DNA of 64,000 nucleotides from Malania oleifera (GCF_029873635.1 NC_080423.1:88457191-88521190); one strand, 5' to 3'. Counted from the first letter of the stretch, positions 47,401 to 60,365 are shown. Made by a program: numbers and translations. Notes: generated by a model from the letters alone, not told the origin.

Positions 47401-48360
47401 TCATTTTTAGAGTGAGCCATTTCTCTCTTGGTCCCTCGCTTCATGGTGCTTTCCCCGGTACATGTGTTCCACTCAGAATATGAGCCACATCTCCAACAAT
47501 CTCCACCTTGGTGAATATTCACCACTTAAGAGAAATCTGAAAGTATAATCCCACTGCTCCTCCCGAGCCATAGATTGAAACCCGCCTCTTGTCTAACACC
47601 TGGAGACCTAAACCAAGTCCAAGCAATGTTTGAACTTGTCCATGGTAACAGGAACTCCATCTAATTGAAAACTCAACTCCTTGAACGATCCTCTAAACCA
47701 CAATGCTACCTTGGTAGCCTCAACCACTACCAAGAACTCTGATCCAGTTGTAACCAGCACACCCTGAGATTGTACCTTGGACTTCCAATAATTAAGTCTT
47801 CCCACAACATACCCTGTTGTAAGCCTCCTATCATCCAAGTCCCATGTGTGACTCCATCTGCGAACCTTACAACTGACAGATCCCTTTGTTGACGCCGAAG
47901 TACCACAACTGCACTAGCGTAGGAAACCTTTGACACATACTGAACATCATCATTTGTCCTTAAGTATTGAGCGATAGACTGTTTACTTAGAATTGCCAAT
48001 AGTGTACCGATGACCAATTTAACATTAATTATGTTAAACCTATCCAATACATAATCCACAAAACCACCCAAAGATAACCACACTCTCCCTATAGTTTTGT
48101 CCACACAGGCACCTTGAGATCTCCCAAATCTCCCTACAATTATAACCATAAAGTAACCCTGAGATAATCTTAATCTCCTTGTAACCTTATCCTTGCGAAT
48201 CTTCAACCCAAAAACCTTCTTGACAACACTCAAAACCTTCATGTCAACTTCCTTTCTCAACAGAGTACCTGATTGATTTACCTCAGTTGGAACCTTCCCA
48301 GCAATTGGCATGTCACTCACATAAAATAATATAATAATTACCCATGATGAGTACATAAAA
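47401..48360 (-). pseudogene. Copia element (minus): LTR scrap, polypurine tract and RT/RNase H end
   Basis: Minus strand: ILFYVSDMPIAGK (decayed YVDDM), VDMKVLSVVKKVFGLKIRKD, LDRFNIINVKLVIGT, DDVQYVSKVSYASAV, then an RNase H scrap and the polypurine tract ccaaggtggagat (47499-47511), followed by an LTR start TGTTGGAGATG at 47498 that survives for about 100 bp. Internal deletions remove much of RNase H. Same family as 21726-25554. Confidence 0.78.
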
Positions 48361-49830
48361 GTACACTCTGAACATTACTTTTCTTTTTTATTTTCTAATT
48401 TATAAGGATAATTTGAATGTGTTAGGGGTAAGTTTCTGCCTTAATCTTTATTTTATAAAATTTTTAATTCTAATTAATTTTCAATGAATTTTATCATAGG
48501 AATGAAGTTAAGAAGATTTGGAAGTCAACCCTTAGCATAAATGAAGAAGATCGGCCACCTAAATTGGATAAAAGAATATTGGATATGATATAATCCTGTT
48601 TTGGAATAGTCTCTACACACCATTTAGTATTTGCATCATAACTATCTCATTCAATATTTAGGTGATTCAATTTGCATTGAAAATCTTACATAATGAGCTA
48701 CAATTTATCCTGAAATAGCCTTTTGCTAACTCGATCTTTTACTAGGTCAAAAGTGGGCCGCAATCTAAGTTTGAAATTTGATAGGAGACCACCTGAATAT
48801 ATTTCGGTATTTTAATCATAACTCTCTCATCTGATATCGGATCTGCGTGATTCAAGTGGCTTTAGAAAGCTTACGAAAAGAGCAACAATTTAGTGTGAGA
48901 TAGTATTTCACTAATCCAAACGTTTATTGGGTCAAAAGTGGGCCGTAATCCAAGCTTTTGAGGATATTTTTTAGCGTTTTTCTTTTTATATTATTTCATT
49001 TGTAGGGTTTTGAGGAGGCAACTATATAAACAAAAACTATTATTTTGAGGTGGTGGCTAAGTTTTGTGAAGGTTCTCTTTACAGTTTATTTTTCTTTCAT
49101 CTTATTATGAGGAGCTAGTTCCTTAACCTTGGCTAGGGATGAACTTGATCGAATAAAGATATTTCAATTTATTTTTAATCCATATTGTTGTTCTTCAATG
49201 TTTTTATATTTTCTATTTATTGTTCATCAATTATTATTTGTTTTATTTCGTACTTGAATATTCATATATTTGAATCTTTTCATGGATTCAATCATACTTT
49301 TTTCATAGAATTATAAGGATTCATGAATATGTTCAAGACAAACTATTAATTTTGTTACATTACTCCTCTACTACGATATTGTCTCCAGATATATTATCAT
49401 CATTAGATTTTGTTAACTAAGTTAATTGCTTTTGAGTTTTTGACAAGATGAATAATATTTAGATAATTTACTTTTGAATTTATCAAAGATTTATAATTCT
49501 ATATCTTCCAATTGGGGATTTGGGATGTGAAATCTCCAGTTGAGAAAACCAATGGATTAAAAATAGATTAATTATCTAATTTGTGAGAGGGATTCTTGAT
49601 GGCTAGGTTCTTGCAAGCTTGATTTTTCATCCATAAAAATAATCTTAATTTTAAATCTTTCTAAAAATAAGTCTGTTGTCTTTTTCTTTAAAAATCATTA
49701 CTATTCTTTTTCTTTTTATTTGCCCATTTTTATTCCTTTTTTCATCTCCCTATGGAATCGACACCCCAAAGTTGTGCTACAACTACCGCATTATTCTTTG
49801 GGAATAATCAACCCACTTGCAGCATATCCC
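48361..49830 (+). mobile_element. Unclassified LTR-like insert in the minus Copia element
   Basis: Replaces the RT N-terminal region of the Copia. Contains two diverged direct copies of about 185 bp (around 48600-48785 and 48786-48970, both with ggtcaaaagtgggccg). Near the right end is an agctagttccttaacc stretch and ctccctatggaatcgacacc, as at Gypsy LTR/leader junctions. No ends or target duplication found. Confidence 0.4.
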
Positions 49831-50036
49831 CTCTAGGAACACCACCAACCCCCCCCCCCCCCCCAAGTCTGATTCTTATATGGTAATTCCATCTCTCCCA
49901 CCATGGCACCTATCCACATACCTTTCTCTTGGACGCGCACTGCCTCCTAATAGTGCCTCAGCCCATTGTGATCCTGTTGGTCTCCCAAGCTTGAACTCCC
50001 TGCATAATGACTAATGTCATCTTTGCCTTGAGTCTG
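49831..50036 (-). pseudogene. Copia element (minus): segment between integrase and RT
   Basis: Minus strand matches 23858-24000 of the plus-strand Copia (cagggcaaaaatggc-like, gaccaacaggatcaca). Continuous with 52226 onward once the solo LTR is removed. A poly(C) run of about 18 is at 49847-49864. Confidence 0.7.
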
Positions 50037-52225
50037 TGTTAGCTTTACCGTGATCCCAAGAGGGGGGTGAATTGGTATTTTTAAACTTTAACCCCTAGGT
50101 ATTCCTCCTAACAGCAGTATGTTCACAACCCTATGGTCAATCTAATGCGAATAATATAAATATATCAGAAAATTAACTGAAACAGTTTAATTAATCGCAC
50201 AAGCACCAGAAAGCAGTAAATAAAGGATGACATGCAGATATGTTATCGAGGTTCGGCCAACTGCCTACATCCCCGCCTTGGCTAACCAGCACAAGGATTA
50301 TCACAATAACTTGCTCACTTAAACGGGTGGAGCGGCACCTATACAAACCAGGTCAAATTATCACAGGGCTGACCTCAACCTTAACCAATCCTTACCAGGC
50401 TGGATTACTGCCCCCTCAGGCCATGCCTGGAATCTCTCAGATATACAATCAAAAGGTATAATGTATGGGTGCTTTCATGTAAAGCAAATTTGTACCACAA
50501 ATGCGCACAGTATCACATACACCACAGATGATTTAATAATGTAAGCTCAGTGTGGTCTAGGTAGTTTAACTCTCAAAGATGTTTTCTATCAGTGTAGTGA
50601 GTACGTGAGAGTATCAATAATAATCTGTGTATTTCAAAATATTCAATCAAACGTTTTCACACAGAATATCAAGTAAGCCTCAAGAATATCAATCAATAGA
50701 ATGTCTCAATCACATGAATATGTATATGCTTGGATTGCAAGATATATGTAATCTTTGTATTTCAGCAAATGATATAGATTTGAATGGATATTGCCACAAA
50801 GATTAATATAACACACACAAATATCTTTTCACAAGAATATCAATATGAATACCATAAGATATTTGAATACGTTTGAAAATAGTTTTGCAAGCCAAAGGCA
50901 AATACAGACTTCCTAAGTTATTGCAATGAGAATGCAACACTCAGAAGTTTAACAAGTCTTCTTAGGATAGGCTTATTAGAAAAACCTCCTAAGAATACTT
51001 AGGTTATGCTCTCGTATGAAAAATCGATTCAAATCACTTTAAACAATGAGAGCAAACCTCTAAACAATATCACTCAATGCACTTACAAATGATATAGAAG
51101 GATAGAGAAGGTAAGTTTGAGTGGATTTAGCAAGAGTATAAGAAGTAGGATGTTTTTGGCTTGAGAGAGAATTTTTAAGCATATTTTCTAATTGATGCTT
51201 AATTCTCCCAAATGAAATGGTATATATAGACATACCAAAATTTTTTACCGTTGGGGACTTATTAGGGATTGTTGGAAAAGTTTAATGACACTTAAACCAT
51301 TTTAACCCTGTTTAAAAATTAGTTATCAGCGGTAAAAATTGTGGCAACCCGAGAGGTCCGGTTGACCAGAAATGTTTTGGTCGACCAGAACTCAAATGGT
51401 TCGGTCGACCAGGAGGTTTTTGAACTGAGGGCTCGGTCGACTGGAAGTGGGTGATTTCCCAAATTTTCGAGGTTCGATCGACCGGGCCATTTTGAACTAC
51501 CTGGTTTGGTCGATTAGACCACTGGGAAATTTCTCGAGGACCCTCCGGTCGATCAGGTAGTTGGAGTACAAAAGTGGTCGGTCGACCGGGAGGTCAAAAT
51601 ATTGACTCCCAGGTGGTTCGGTTGACCAGGGTCAAATGAACTATAAGGGCTCGGTCGACCGGGAGGTCAAAATGTTGACTCTCAGGTGGTTCGGTCGACC
51701 GGGGTCAAATGAGCTATAAGGTCTTGGCCGACCGGGACCTTGGTCAATGGTTGACCCAGGTCTAGTTCGGTCGACCAGGCCAAAAATGAACTGATTTGGC
51801 CGGTCGACCGAAAGTGCACCAAGTGTGCATTTCGGTCCCGTCTTGACACAATCAAGCCCTATTTAAGTGTCTAACAATCATATGTGTATATGTGTGTGTC
51901 CTAAGGTCACTTGGGTCCAAAATAAAGACACCGAAAAACGAAAGGAAAGCCCTAAGGTCATTTCTAGGTCACTATTTGGTTTGAACTTACAGATTAAACC
52001 ATGCATGTGTTGTGTGTGCTTATTACAAACCAAATACCCTAATTACTATTACAGATAAATTTCACTAAAAATATTACAAATAAGAATATGAATTTGTCTT
52101 CAAACTTTGAGCTTTCACATGCCATCAATGCATCTGCTAATATGGACCTGCACATGAATTAGATATTTATTAAATACAGGAGTATTTGTCATTATCAAAA
52201 CCGGGTGTGACCTATAAGGTCAACA
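50037..52225 (-). mobile_element. Solo LTR, SIRE-like, 2189 bp
   Basis: Perfect target duplications gtctg (50032-50036 and 52226-52230). In sense (minus) orientation it starts TGTTGACCTTATAGGTCAC, carries many GGTCGACC-type motifs at 51355-51810, a TATA-like ctatatata at about 51219-51228, and ends near the gggggtgaattgg complement (50060-50074). No internal region. Same family as 8416-10454 and 5986-6914. Confidence 0.93.
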
Positions 52226-53870
52226 GTCTGTATTCCACCTGCATCACAATCTCCTTTCTGCTCTAGTTTATCCTATGATACTGCAAGTCTCATAAGCTAA
52301 ATCTCCTCGCACTTCTGCCTCGAGTCTCCAACTCCACCAGCACAACATGTTCATTACTGCTACTGTAATTTTCTGGCACCTGTTTCTCTTGATCTACCCG
52401 AGTATGTTGTCCTATGACTTTAACACCTAAATCATGTCTCTACCAATTGCCACCCTGTTTGCCATTGGATCACCGAGTTTGAACCCATCTTTTTTACATG
52501 CCATAAAGATGTACTGTCTAGACATCACACCAAGCCTAAATCCCACCTCAATAGAAACGTGCATGGTTAGACCTTCAAACTCTCTCAAACCAGAGAAGTC
52601 TACTGCATAACATGTCCAAGTCTCTCCTGCAACTCTCCCATCTAGTGATACCTTTGGCAATCGATTAACTGAGAATCACGCCATACTCGTTGACATCACC
52701 AAGAATTCCCTTGCAAGCTTTGCATACACCATGCCCTACTCACAAAACTCCTTAAGCACCAGCGTACTCACCACCTATATTTGACACGAGGAACTCTCTC
52801 CCAATCCAGTACTCCACCTCAGCCACAAGTTACACTTGGAAAACAACTCCAACTTGTACCGCATGAGATACCCCTAGACCTTTCGTGATAACTTCATGAA
52901 GTACCCATGTCCAACCCGTGATGTTGCCCTCACTGGTCTCCAAACATCCATAACAATGTAGTTAGAATACCCTCTGTTTTATATGTGGTTGTATTATACA
53001 AAATGGTATTATTTGACTCATAACTCTCAGCTACAGCTCCACCTACAACTATGTTACCCTGCAGTGTATAGAGATTCCCTGCTATCCTCTATCCCTTCAT
53101 CACCATCAAAGCACCTTCACACACCATCATCATCCCGCCTTCAAACTTGTTACTATACCCATTACCATCCAAGGTGCCTAATGATATCACATTCTTCCAT
53201 ATATCAGGTACATGCCTTACCCCACATAATGTCCTTACCACACCATCATGCATCTTGATGATGATATCCCCCATTCCAATAACTTTGCAGACCGCACCAT
53301 TTCCAATCAAAACAAAATCAGGACTCACCAATCTATAAGTGGTGAACCAGGCTTTGATGGGCATTATGTGAAAAGAACGTCTTGAGTCTAGGATCCAAGA
53401 ACCCGTAAGGCATTATGAACTTGATGAAATAGAAAGCATCTCACAACCACTACTCCTTGAGTTCCCTTCTTCTACCACATTCACAGATTTTAACAAACCC
53501 TATTAAGCTTTTGCCTTCCTATTCTCCTACTATGGACATTTCAGATTTATATGCCCTAGTTTCTACACGTAAAACAATGAACGTCCTTCCTCCTCCTCGA
53601 CTGCAATTAAGTTTTATTACCACTCAATCCACTTCAAGACTTGCCTCTCCCACGATCTTGATTACCCTTTGCCATGAGCCCTTCACCATGTGAACCCTCA
53701 TTGCTGGACTTCTTCCTTTGATAGAACACCAGCAATGCACTTGTGATGTCCTCCAACTCCAGGGTTTCTTTCCCCTAAATCAACGACGTAACCATATTCT
53801 CGTATGTAGGTGACATAGGTAGGGAATTTAGCAACATCAATGCTTTATGACTTAAGATGATGCCCCCTCC
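52226..53870 (-). pseudogene. Copia element (minus): gag to integrase
   Basis: Minus strand from about 53850: gag tail (KETLELEDITSALLVFYQRK, MAKGNQDRGRGKS), protease/GAG-pre-integrase (IIKMHDGVVRTLCGVRHVPD, NVISLGTLDGNGYSNKFEGG, 53089-53364), and integrase C-terminal pieces (PKVSLDGRVAGETW, CKKDGFKLGDPMANRVAIGR, 52427-52660). Many stops. No 5' LTR is seen beyond 53870. Confidence 0.82.
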
Positions 53871-54250
53871 CCCAAAGGAAGTACACTACAAGAAAATTAT
53901 GTAAATCACCTACATGATATAACAAAATAACTAAAAAATTGCAAGCAACAGACTTAAACATTTCTCAGCAAAAATCCCATGAAAACAATGTATTTAACTA
54001 TAAAAAGAATAAAATAATGTGAGTGAAATAAATTTTGATGTGATGACTAGACCTATCATTGAAACCTCTTATTTATATACATGAAGAGTTGTAAGTACTA
54101 CATGTTCAAATAGAAACTATTGTTTAAAGAATTATTATTTATAACTTGTCAAATAATTATGATGGTTGAATTCAAATTTTAAAATATTAACTCTAGCAGT
54201 TACTCCCTAACAATCATTCTATTTGAAATTTAATTATTCAATTCAAATAT
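53871..54250. other. AT-rich spacer
   Basis: No gene or repeat recognised. Confidence 0.55.
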
Positions 54251-54395
54251 GAGAAAATATTAGGTATACATGGTGTATACACAAAGACATATATTATTTC
54301 ATCCTGTGACTATATTTTAATTGAATTAGACAACTATAATTAATTTTGTGTACACATACTAATGGTGTATACACTATGTACCTAATAATTTCTCT
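54251..54395. mobile_element. MITE candidate, 145 bp
   Basis: Terminal inverted repeats of about 30 bp: gagaaaatattaggtataca at 54251 against the complement of tgtacctaataatttctc ending near 54395, both followed inward by gtgtatacac. AT-rich interior, no coding. The target duplication is unclear. Confidence 0.7.
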
Positions 54396-54433
54396 AGTTG
54401 TACATGTGCTAAGTGGTTAAATATTGTTAGTTT

Positions 54434-54469
54434 AAATATGATACCCTAGAGGGGGTGAATTTAGTATTT

Positions 54470-54526
<57 letters not shown>

Positions 54527-55560
54527 AGGAATTAAAAAATGAATACTAAGTATGGAAGAAAGATAATCACATAAGCAATCAATCAATTACACAAGCACAG
54601 CAACACCAAGTTTCATTGTGGCTCAGTCAAGCTTATCTACATTCATCCCCTAAGTAACCTTCTCGGAAATTTTTACTATATTATAAGCTTACGATAAATA
54701 GTATAACAACACACCGACAAACTTGTCTAATCACACTGATACACAAACCACAATTCAATGACAAGGCCACCTCACTCTCGGGCAAACAACCCAAGTAGGC
54801 TACAAGAACCTTTTATGGTTTAACAAAGCCAAAAGAAAATTGGACAAACTATCCTAAGATTTCTTGATCCTATCTTGCTACAAGATATATGAAAGAATAA
54901 TCTATAAGAAATAACAATATATCTCAAGCTCTTTAACGAGTTAACCCAAAAGGTGAATTTTAGAATGATATATCTCAAGCTCCTTATTGATTCAATCCAA
55001 AAGATGAATTTTAAAAGAATTTGGTTGACTAATTAATATAAGTATAACAATTTCAAGTATTTGAGATCAAGAGATTCAAAATAAGAATTAAAAGTACAAA
55101 GTTATCTTCAAAATATGATGTAATAGCCTCAAGTACAAAAAGCTTGAGCACAATAGTTTTCTCGAAAAGAAGTTATTGCAATAACATATACTTTTTCTTT
55201 TCATCAAACATATTGTCTAATGATAGCATGAATGTTCTGTCATGAATAGATTTCTCACTATTTGTATATTTTCTTTACTTTTCACTATTGTACGCTTCAA
55301 CAAATTTTCATTACTTATAAAAATGAAACTCCACAAATACTTTACTAGCATATCACTTACAAAGTTAAAGATTGTATGCTCATTTAAACATTTCAAGATG
55401 AATTAGCAGTGAATGCATTATTTTAAATAAGATTGCGAATAAACTCGTTTAAATGCGAAGTACAAGAGGAGTAAACAAGAGAATGTGGCCAATTTGATTG
55501 TTTGAATGTCCAAAATACCCTACAACTGTTCATAACTTCTCTCTTAATCAAATTAAAATA
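54434..55560 (-). mobile_element. Decayed LTR of the gggggtgaatt type
   Basis: Starts tgataccctagagggggtga, like 50037 and 21230. An (AT)n run of about 49 bp is at 54473-54521. The rest is AT-rich with ggctcagtcaagcttatcta resembling the ttcggccaactgcctac block of related LTRs. The right end is vague. Confidence 0.5.
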
Positions 55561-55990
55561 CCATTCAAGTCTAACCTATTGATGTGGATGAAAATTACCT
55601 TATGTCCCCCAATGTTTTGAAGGTCATTTAATAAGTAAAAGCATTAATTTCCTCATATTTAAGAGGATTTCTAAGGTGTATAATTTATACAACCCTTTGT
55701 AATGACATGTAATCTCCTATTAATGATTCATATAACATCTCTATTAATTTGGCACTTTAACCCTTTGGGGGAGCCTATAAGAGACGCACTAGGACAAGTA
55801 AGGGCTCTTCTATGGCACTCTGAGACTTTCTAAGACACTAAGAATTATCGTCACAATTTCGTATATTTTGCACTAACTTTGATTTAAGCATAGAAGAAGA
55901 CCCTTAGACATCACTTTATTTTCCCTAGTTGCAAGTGATAGTTAAGGGTCTATAGACACAAACAATAAAGTATGATTTTTGGAGTCAACA
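55561..55990 (+). repeat. Diverged direct repeat A (LTR-like)
   Basis: Aligns loosely with 59430-59740: accttatg, gaaggtcatttaataag, gcctataagagacgcactagg, ctaagaattat, gcactaactttg. The two could be LTRs of one old Athila/Tat-like element, but no primer site follows. Confidence 0.5.
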
Positions 55991-55992
55991 AA

Positions 55993-56155
55993 ATGACACT
56001 AGGTAGAGAAAGGTGCTTCCCATGACAATCATGGAAATCCTCATTAGAAGCCTATATATATATATATATGACACTAGGTAGAGAAAGGTGCTTCCCATGA
56101 CAATCATGGAAATCCCCATTAGAAGCCTATATATATATATATATATATATATATA
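55993..56155. repeat. 75-bp tandem duplication with (TA)n ends
   Basis: atgacactaggtagagaaag starts at 55993 and again at 56068. Each unit ends in agaagcctatatata with a TA run of different length. Confidence 0.95.
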
Positions 56156-56159
56156 GGAA

Positions 56160-56590
56160 AACACTAAACCCTAAAGGGCGGCCTTATGAGGCGAATAAAC
56201 TAAGCCCTATGGCAATGAACACCAAACTTTAAGGGCAGTCCTACGAGGCCAAGAAGACAAAGTTTTAGGGAGTTGCCCTATTGTTATGAAGATTAAGTCC
56301 TAAGGTGTTGCCCAATGTGGCCACCATCCTATGGGGCCATTAAAACCAAGCTCTAAAGATACGCCTTACAATAATTAATGAAACAAAGTTAGTTTCCCTA
56401 TAAGGGTCATGAAACTAAGCCTTAGGGGGGGGTTGCCTAACAAGGCCATCATCCTATAAATTCATGAAAACCAAGCTCTAAAAGCAATCCTATGAGGTAA
56501 AGAAGACAACATGCTAAGGATTTGCTCTATGACGCCATGAATACTAAGCCCTAAGGATTGCTTTACATAGCATAACGACCAAGACACAAA
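56160..56590. repeat. Degenerate minisatellite, about 50-60 bp period
   Basis: Variants of ccctaaggattgccctatga and ggccatgaa-accaagc recur at least eight times, poorly conserved. Confidence 0.65.
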
Positions 56591-56591
56591 A

Positions 56592-56767
<176 letters not shown>

Positions 56768-56934
56768 ATGGAAAAAATCGAAGATGAGGGCACATCGTCT
56801 CTCCAAAAAGATGAATACCTTAGCTCTAAGGCTCACTGAAGCTCAACAATTAGGATAAAAAAATGAAGGTTGGAGCACCTTAGCTTTAAGGCCCAACAAC
56901 AACAAAAACAACAAAAAGTAGCAGCAATAATAAC

Positions 56935-57334
56935 GGCATGACATGGTGGAAAGGCATCAGCAAGTAAGAAGGAACGTCGAAGGTTCAATTCCAGGTAGAT
57001 AAACTCACGAAGCCAGCGGTACCTATGGATGGTGAGAGTTTACTCTATGAGCCAGCGAGGACCATGGATGGTGAGAGTTCGTTTTGTGAGCCAGCAGCTA
57101 TGGATGGTGAAAGTTCTCTGTGAGCCAGCGGGGACTGTGGATGGTAATGGAGATGTGTCCCGGGAGTTGGGTTGGCCGAACGTCCAACTGATGCACAGAA
57201 GTCATGTCCGCATTCGTACTTTACCTTGATTAGCGAGACCTGGGGGCGGAGGACGCTGATCCGTAGGTTTGGTGCCGCACCAGGAGGTCCGAAGGGTTTG
57301 TTGGTGGCTGGAGTTCATATGTAATAAAAAAAAT
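56935..57334 (+). mobile_element. tRNA-derived SINE with internal VNTR
   Basis: RNA polymerase III promoter boxes: A box tggtggaaagg (56944-56954) and B box ggttcaattcc (56982-56992), 27 bp apart. The 3' body (tgattagcgagacctggggg, tgatccgtaggtttggtgcc) ends in an A-rich tail at about 57325. Related 3' ends are at 59205-59335 and, inverted, at 63880-64000. Confidence 0.82.
57011..57150 (+). repeat. VNTR inside the SINE, four units
   Basis: gagccagcgg...atggatggtgagagttc units begin near 57011, 57050, 57089 and 57123 (39, 39 and 34 bp). Confidence 0.92.
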
Positions 57335-57395
57335 CACGAGAAAGAATTGAGTGTTATGATTTTAGGGTTTTAATAAAAATCTATTTCCATAGTTG

Positions 57396-57582
57396 TAAAA
57401 AATGTTATATACAATGAAATACTGAAATTTAGTTTTGGGAGATGTTGTTTTTAGGATGTTGACTGGGGAACCCTGCGGGTGATGGCTTATTATTTTAGGG
57501 GCTTTTTCAGGAATCAGGTAAAGGGATAAACAAAGCTAATTATTTTATGAAAATATATGTATAATTTTATAGCATTGGATTT

Positions 57583-57625
<43 letters not shown>

Positions 57626-58917
57626 GTATATATGCAATATATTGGGAAATACTGCTGGAAATAACGATATGTTCTGAATATACATGATAGACATTTTGTG
57701 TGGCATGAATAGAATTTATGATGAATTACTATTTTTTAGGAAATAATAAATGATACAGAATTTTGATATGATAAACCGGCGTACAGGCCGAGAATTTTGA
57801 TAAGATATACCTACGTACAAGCCAAGAGTTTGATATGATATACCGACGTACAGGCCAATGATTTATGTGATTGAGCCGGCATACGGGCCGTGATTGATAA
57901 AATATGAAATGCCGGCGTACGAGCCGATGATTTTTACGTTATATATGAAATGTGATATGATGATATTGAATTGACAACTATTATTATGGAATAGCAATGT
58001 ATCACAATTTGGAATATGTTATATGTTATCAGAACCTAATTGACTTGGTTTAGACTTGCACTTGCACGGTACCGTAGATATGTATTCATGATTTTCATGA
58101 TATTGTGTTATCGCTGTTGTACGAGGCAGCGTGAAGATGGATAGTCGATGTGGTTTATTAAAGTGTTGACGTCCTTGGTGTACGGACCAAGTCTGGCAGA
58201 CCCATCGTACTTACAGACTATACTTTTGACTTGGCAATGGTCGGCCAGCCATTATCAGGTCTCGCCTTCGGACCACACAACCCAGTCATGTGGGGGTAAG
58301 ACATGATACCAGTCAGCTAACCTTCTAGGGATGTTTTGTATATTACTATCATATGAGACGAAATATGTTTTTGAAAATGCAGTATGTTATGTCATGCTAT
58401 GATTATGTATGTTTTCTCAGAAATGATATATACAGTTTTACTAAATATGCTTATGTATGCTTTTATATACAACACGGAAATACTCATGTTGTCAGACACT
58501 AGTATTAGTTTATTTCCCTTACTGAAAGGTGTCTCTCCCCTAATTTTATGATCATTTCAGGAGCCCCTGATAGGAGAGCGGATAAAGCTCTGTTGAGATA
58601 GTTACAGCTGGTCTGCCCTTTCTAAAGGATATGTATTTTGGTAGGGTTGGATGGTTTTGTGGGAAACGACTCTAGGATTGGTTTTTGACTGTTTTGAGAT
58701 GTATATAATGAATATAGTAACTCTGGTATTGTGTTAGATAATACGTTGGGATGTATATGATTTTATGTTTCCTGCTGCTTAAACTTCCGTATTATATCTT
58801 TGATGTATCCCTAGTACTCACGAGTTTAAGTTGATCATGATCTGTTGGATGTGTTATACTGGTTTTATTATATTATGGAAAGAAAAAAAATATATGGAAA
58901 TTAAGCAGGTTGTTACA
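57396..58917 (+). mobile_element. 5'-truncated chromovirus-like LTR
   Basis: Ends gcaggttgttaca, the complement of the TGTAACAACC-type start of related LTRs. Shares tggtcggccagccattatc and ttcggaccacacaaccc with 62035-62090 and, inverted, with 770-850. A 34-bp array is at 57755-57935. No proper TG start is visible on the left. Confidence 0.72.
57755..57935. repeat. 34-36-bp tandem array, five units
   Basis: ccggcgtacaggccga-type units at 57776, 57810, 57843, 57876 and 57912, separated by ttttgatatgatata. Confidence 0.9.
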
Positions 58918-59022
58918 CTAAGGATTGCTTTACATAGCATAACGACCAAGACACCAAAAAGGGGGGGGGGGGGAGAGAGGGATTTGAGAAGCATGTTGAC
59001 TTTAAGGCTTAAGGAGGCCTAA

Positions 59023-59076
<54 letters not shown>

Positions 59077-59300
59077 GCATGGAAAAAATGGAAGATGAGG
59101 GCACATCATCTCTCCAAAAAGAGGAATACCTTAGCTCTAAGGCTCACTGAAGCTTAACAATTGGGGGAAAAAAAAAGTAAAAGTTGGAGCACCTTAGCTT
59201 TACCTAATCAGTGAGACCTAGGGAGAGGATACTGATCCGTAGGTTTGATGTCGCACTAGGGGGTCCGAAAGGCTTGTCGGTGGCTAGAGTTTCTATGTAA

Positions 59301-59331
<31 letters not shown>

Positions 59332-59394
59332 AATAGCATGAGAAAGAATGGAGTGTTCTGATTTTAGGGTTTTAATAAAAATTTATTTCCTACT
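58918..59394 (+). repeat. Local segment duplication, copy B
   Basis: Matches copy A (56548-57395) at both ends, with a shorter (GT)n/(GA)n tract (59026-59078) and a deletion of the SINE 5' two-thirds. Confidence 0.85.
59205..59335 (+). mobile_element. SINE 3' fragment
   Basis: tacctaatcagtgagaccta to the taataataa tail; aligns with the last 130 bp of 56935-57334. The tail is an (ATA)n repeat here. Confidence 0.8.
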
Positions 59395-59429
59395 AAACCT
59401 ATAAGGCTTTCTTTTAAATTTAGGATTGA

Positions 59430-59740
59430 GGGCACATTAATGTTAGTGAAAAATACCTTATGCTCTCAAATGGATTGAAGGTTATTTAATAAGGGAGATA
59501 AATAGTTTTAAGGGTATAGTCTAATGGGGCCTTCTACCCCTTAGGAAAGCCTATAAAAATGCATAGGAAAGAAGGTAAGGGACTTTATGGACACTGCAAG
59601 AGTTAAAGCTCTCTAAGAATTATTTTGATTAGTATATTCTATATTAACTTTGGCATGAGCAATATAGAAGACGTCCAAAAATAATTATTCGAAGTTCTTT
59701 TGTTTCCTTAGTTAAGATGATCATCAATATTCTATGAGCA
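59430..59740 (+). repeat. Diverged direct repeat B (LTR-like)
   Basis: Partner of 55561-55990. Roughly two-thirds identical by eye over the alignable part. Confidence 0.5.
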
Positions 59741-60365
59741 TGGAAATCGAAGTAAATATTTTTTACATCAAACCTATTATCTCCATAATTATTTTTTAAA
59801 AAATTAAAAATATAATTTTAGGGAGACATGAACTATGCACTCAAGTTGGTATAGACTTAAATGAAACTCAATACAATATGGATCGTTTAGAATCACTTAT
59901 AAAAAAATAACTTTTTTTTTAGAAAAATACTTGCCTGAAAGTATTTATATGAAATAGTTTGGGGTTTTTTACAAGTACATTTTGTAGATAAGTATTTTTT
60001 TTTCAAAAGTGCATTCTTTTGTAGAAAATACTTGATTGTTTGGAAGCACTAATAAAAAATATTTTTTTTGGAAAAAAAAATACTTATTTAAAAGAGTACT
60101 AATGTGAAAATAGTTTAGGATTATTTATTATGAGTACTTTTTTAAAATATATATATATATATTTATTTATTTATTTATTTTTTTAGAAAATGCTTATTCC
60201 TAAAATGAAATAGTTTGGAAAAGTATTTCTATTTTTTTTAAAAAAGTACTTATTTAAGTGTAATCCAAATACTACATATAAGTACTTGTAAAAAAAAAAA
60301 AAAATCTTTTTCTTAAAAAGTACTTATTTTTTAGGATAAAAAACATTAATCTCCCAAAGACCTTT
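59741..60365. other. AT-rich block with repeated agtactt / aagtactt motifs
   Basis: Many gagtacttttt and aagtatttttt variants in both orientations suggest a decayed MITE cluster, but no unit or ends could be fixed. No gene. Confidence 0.45.
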
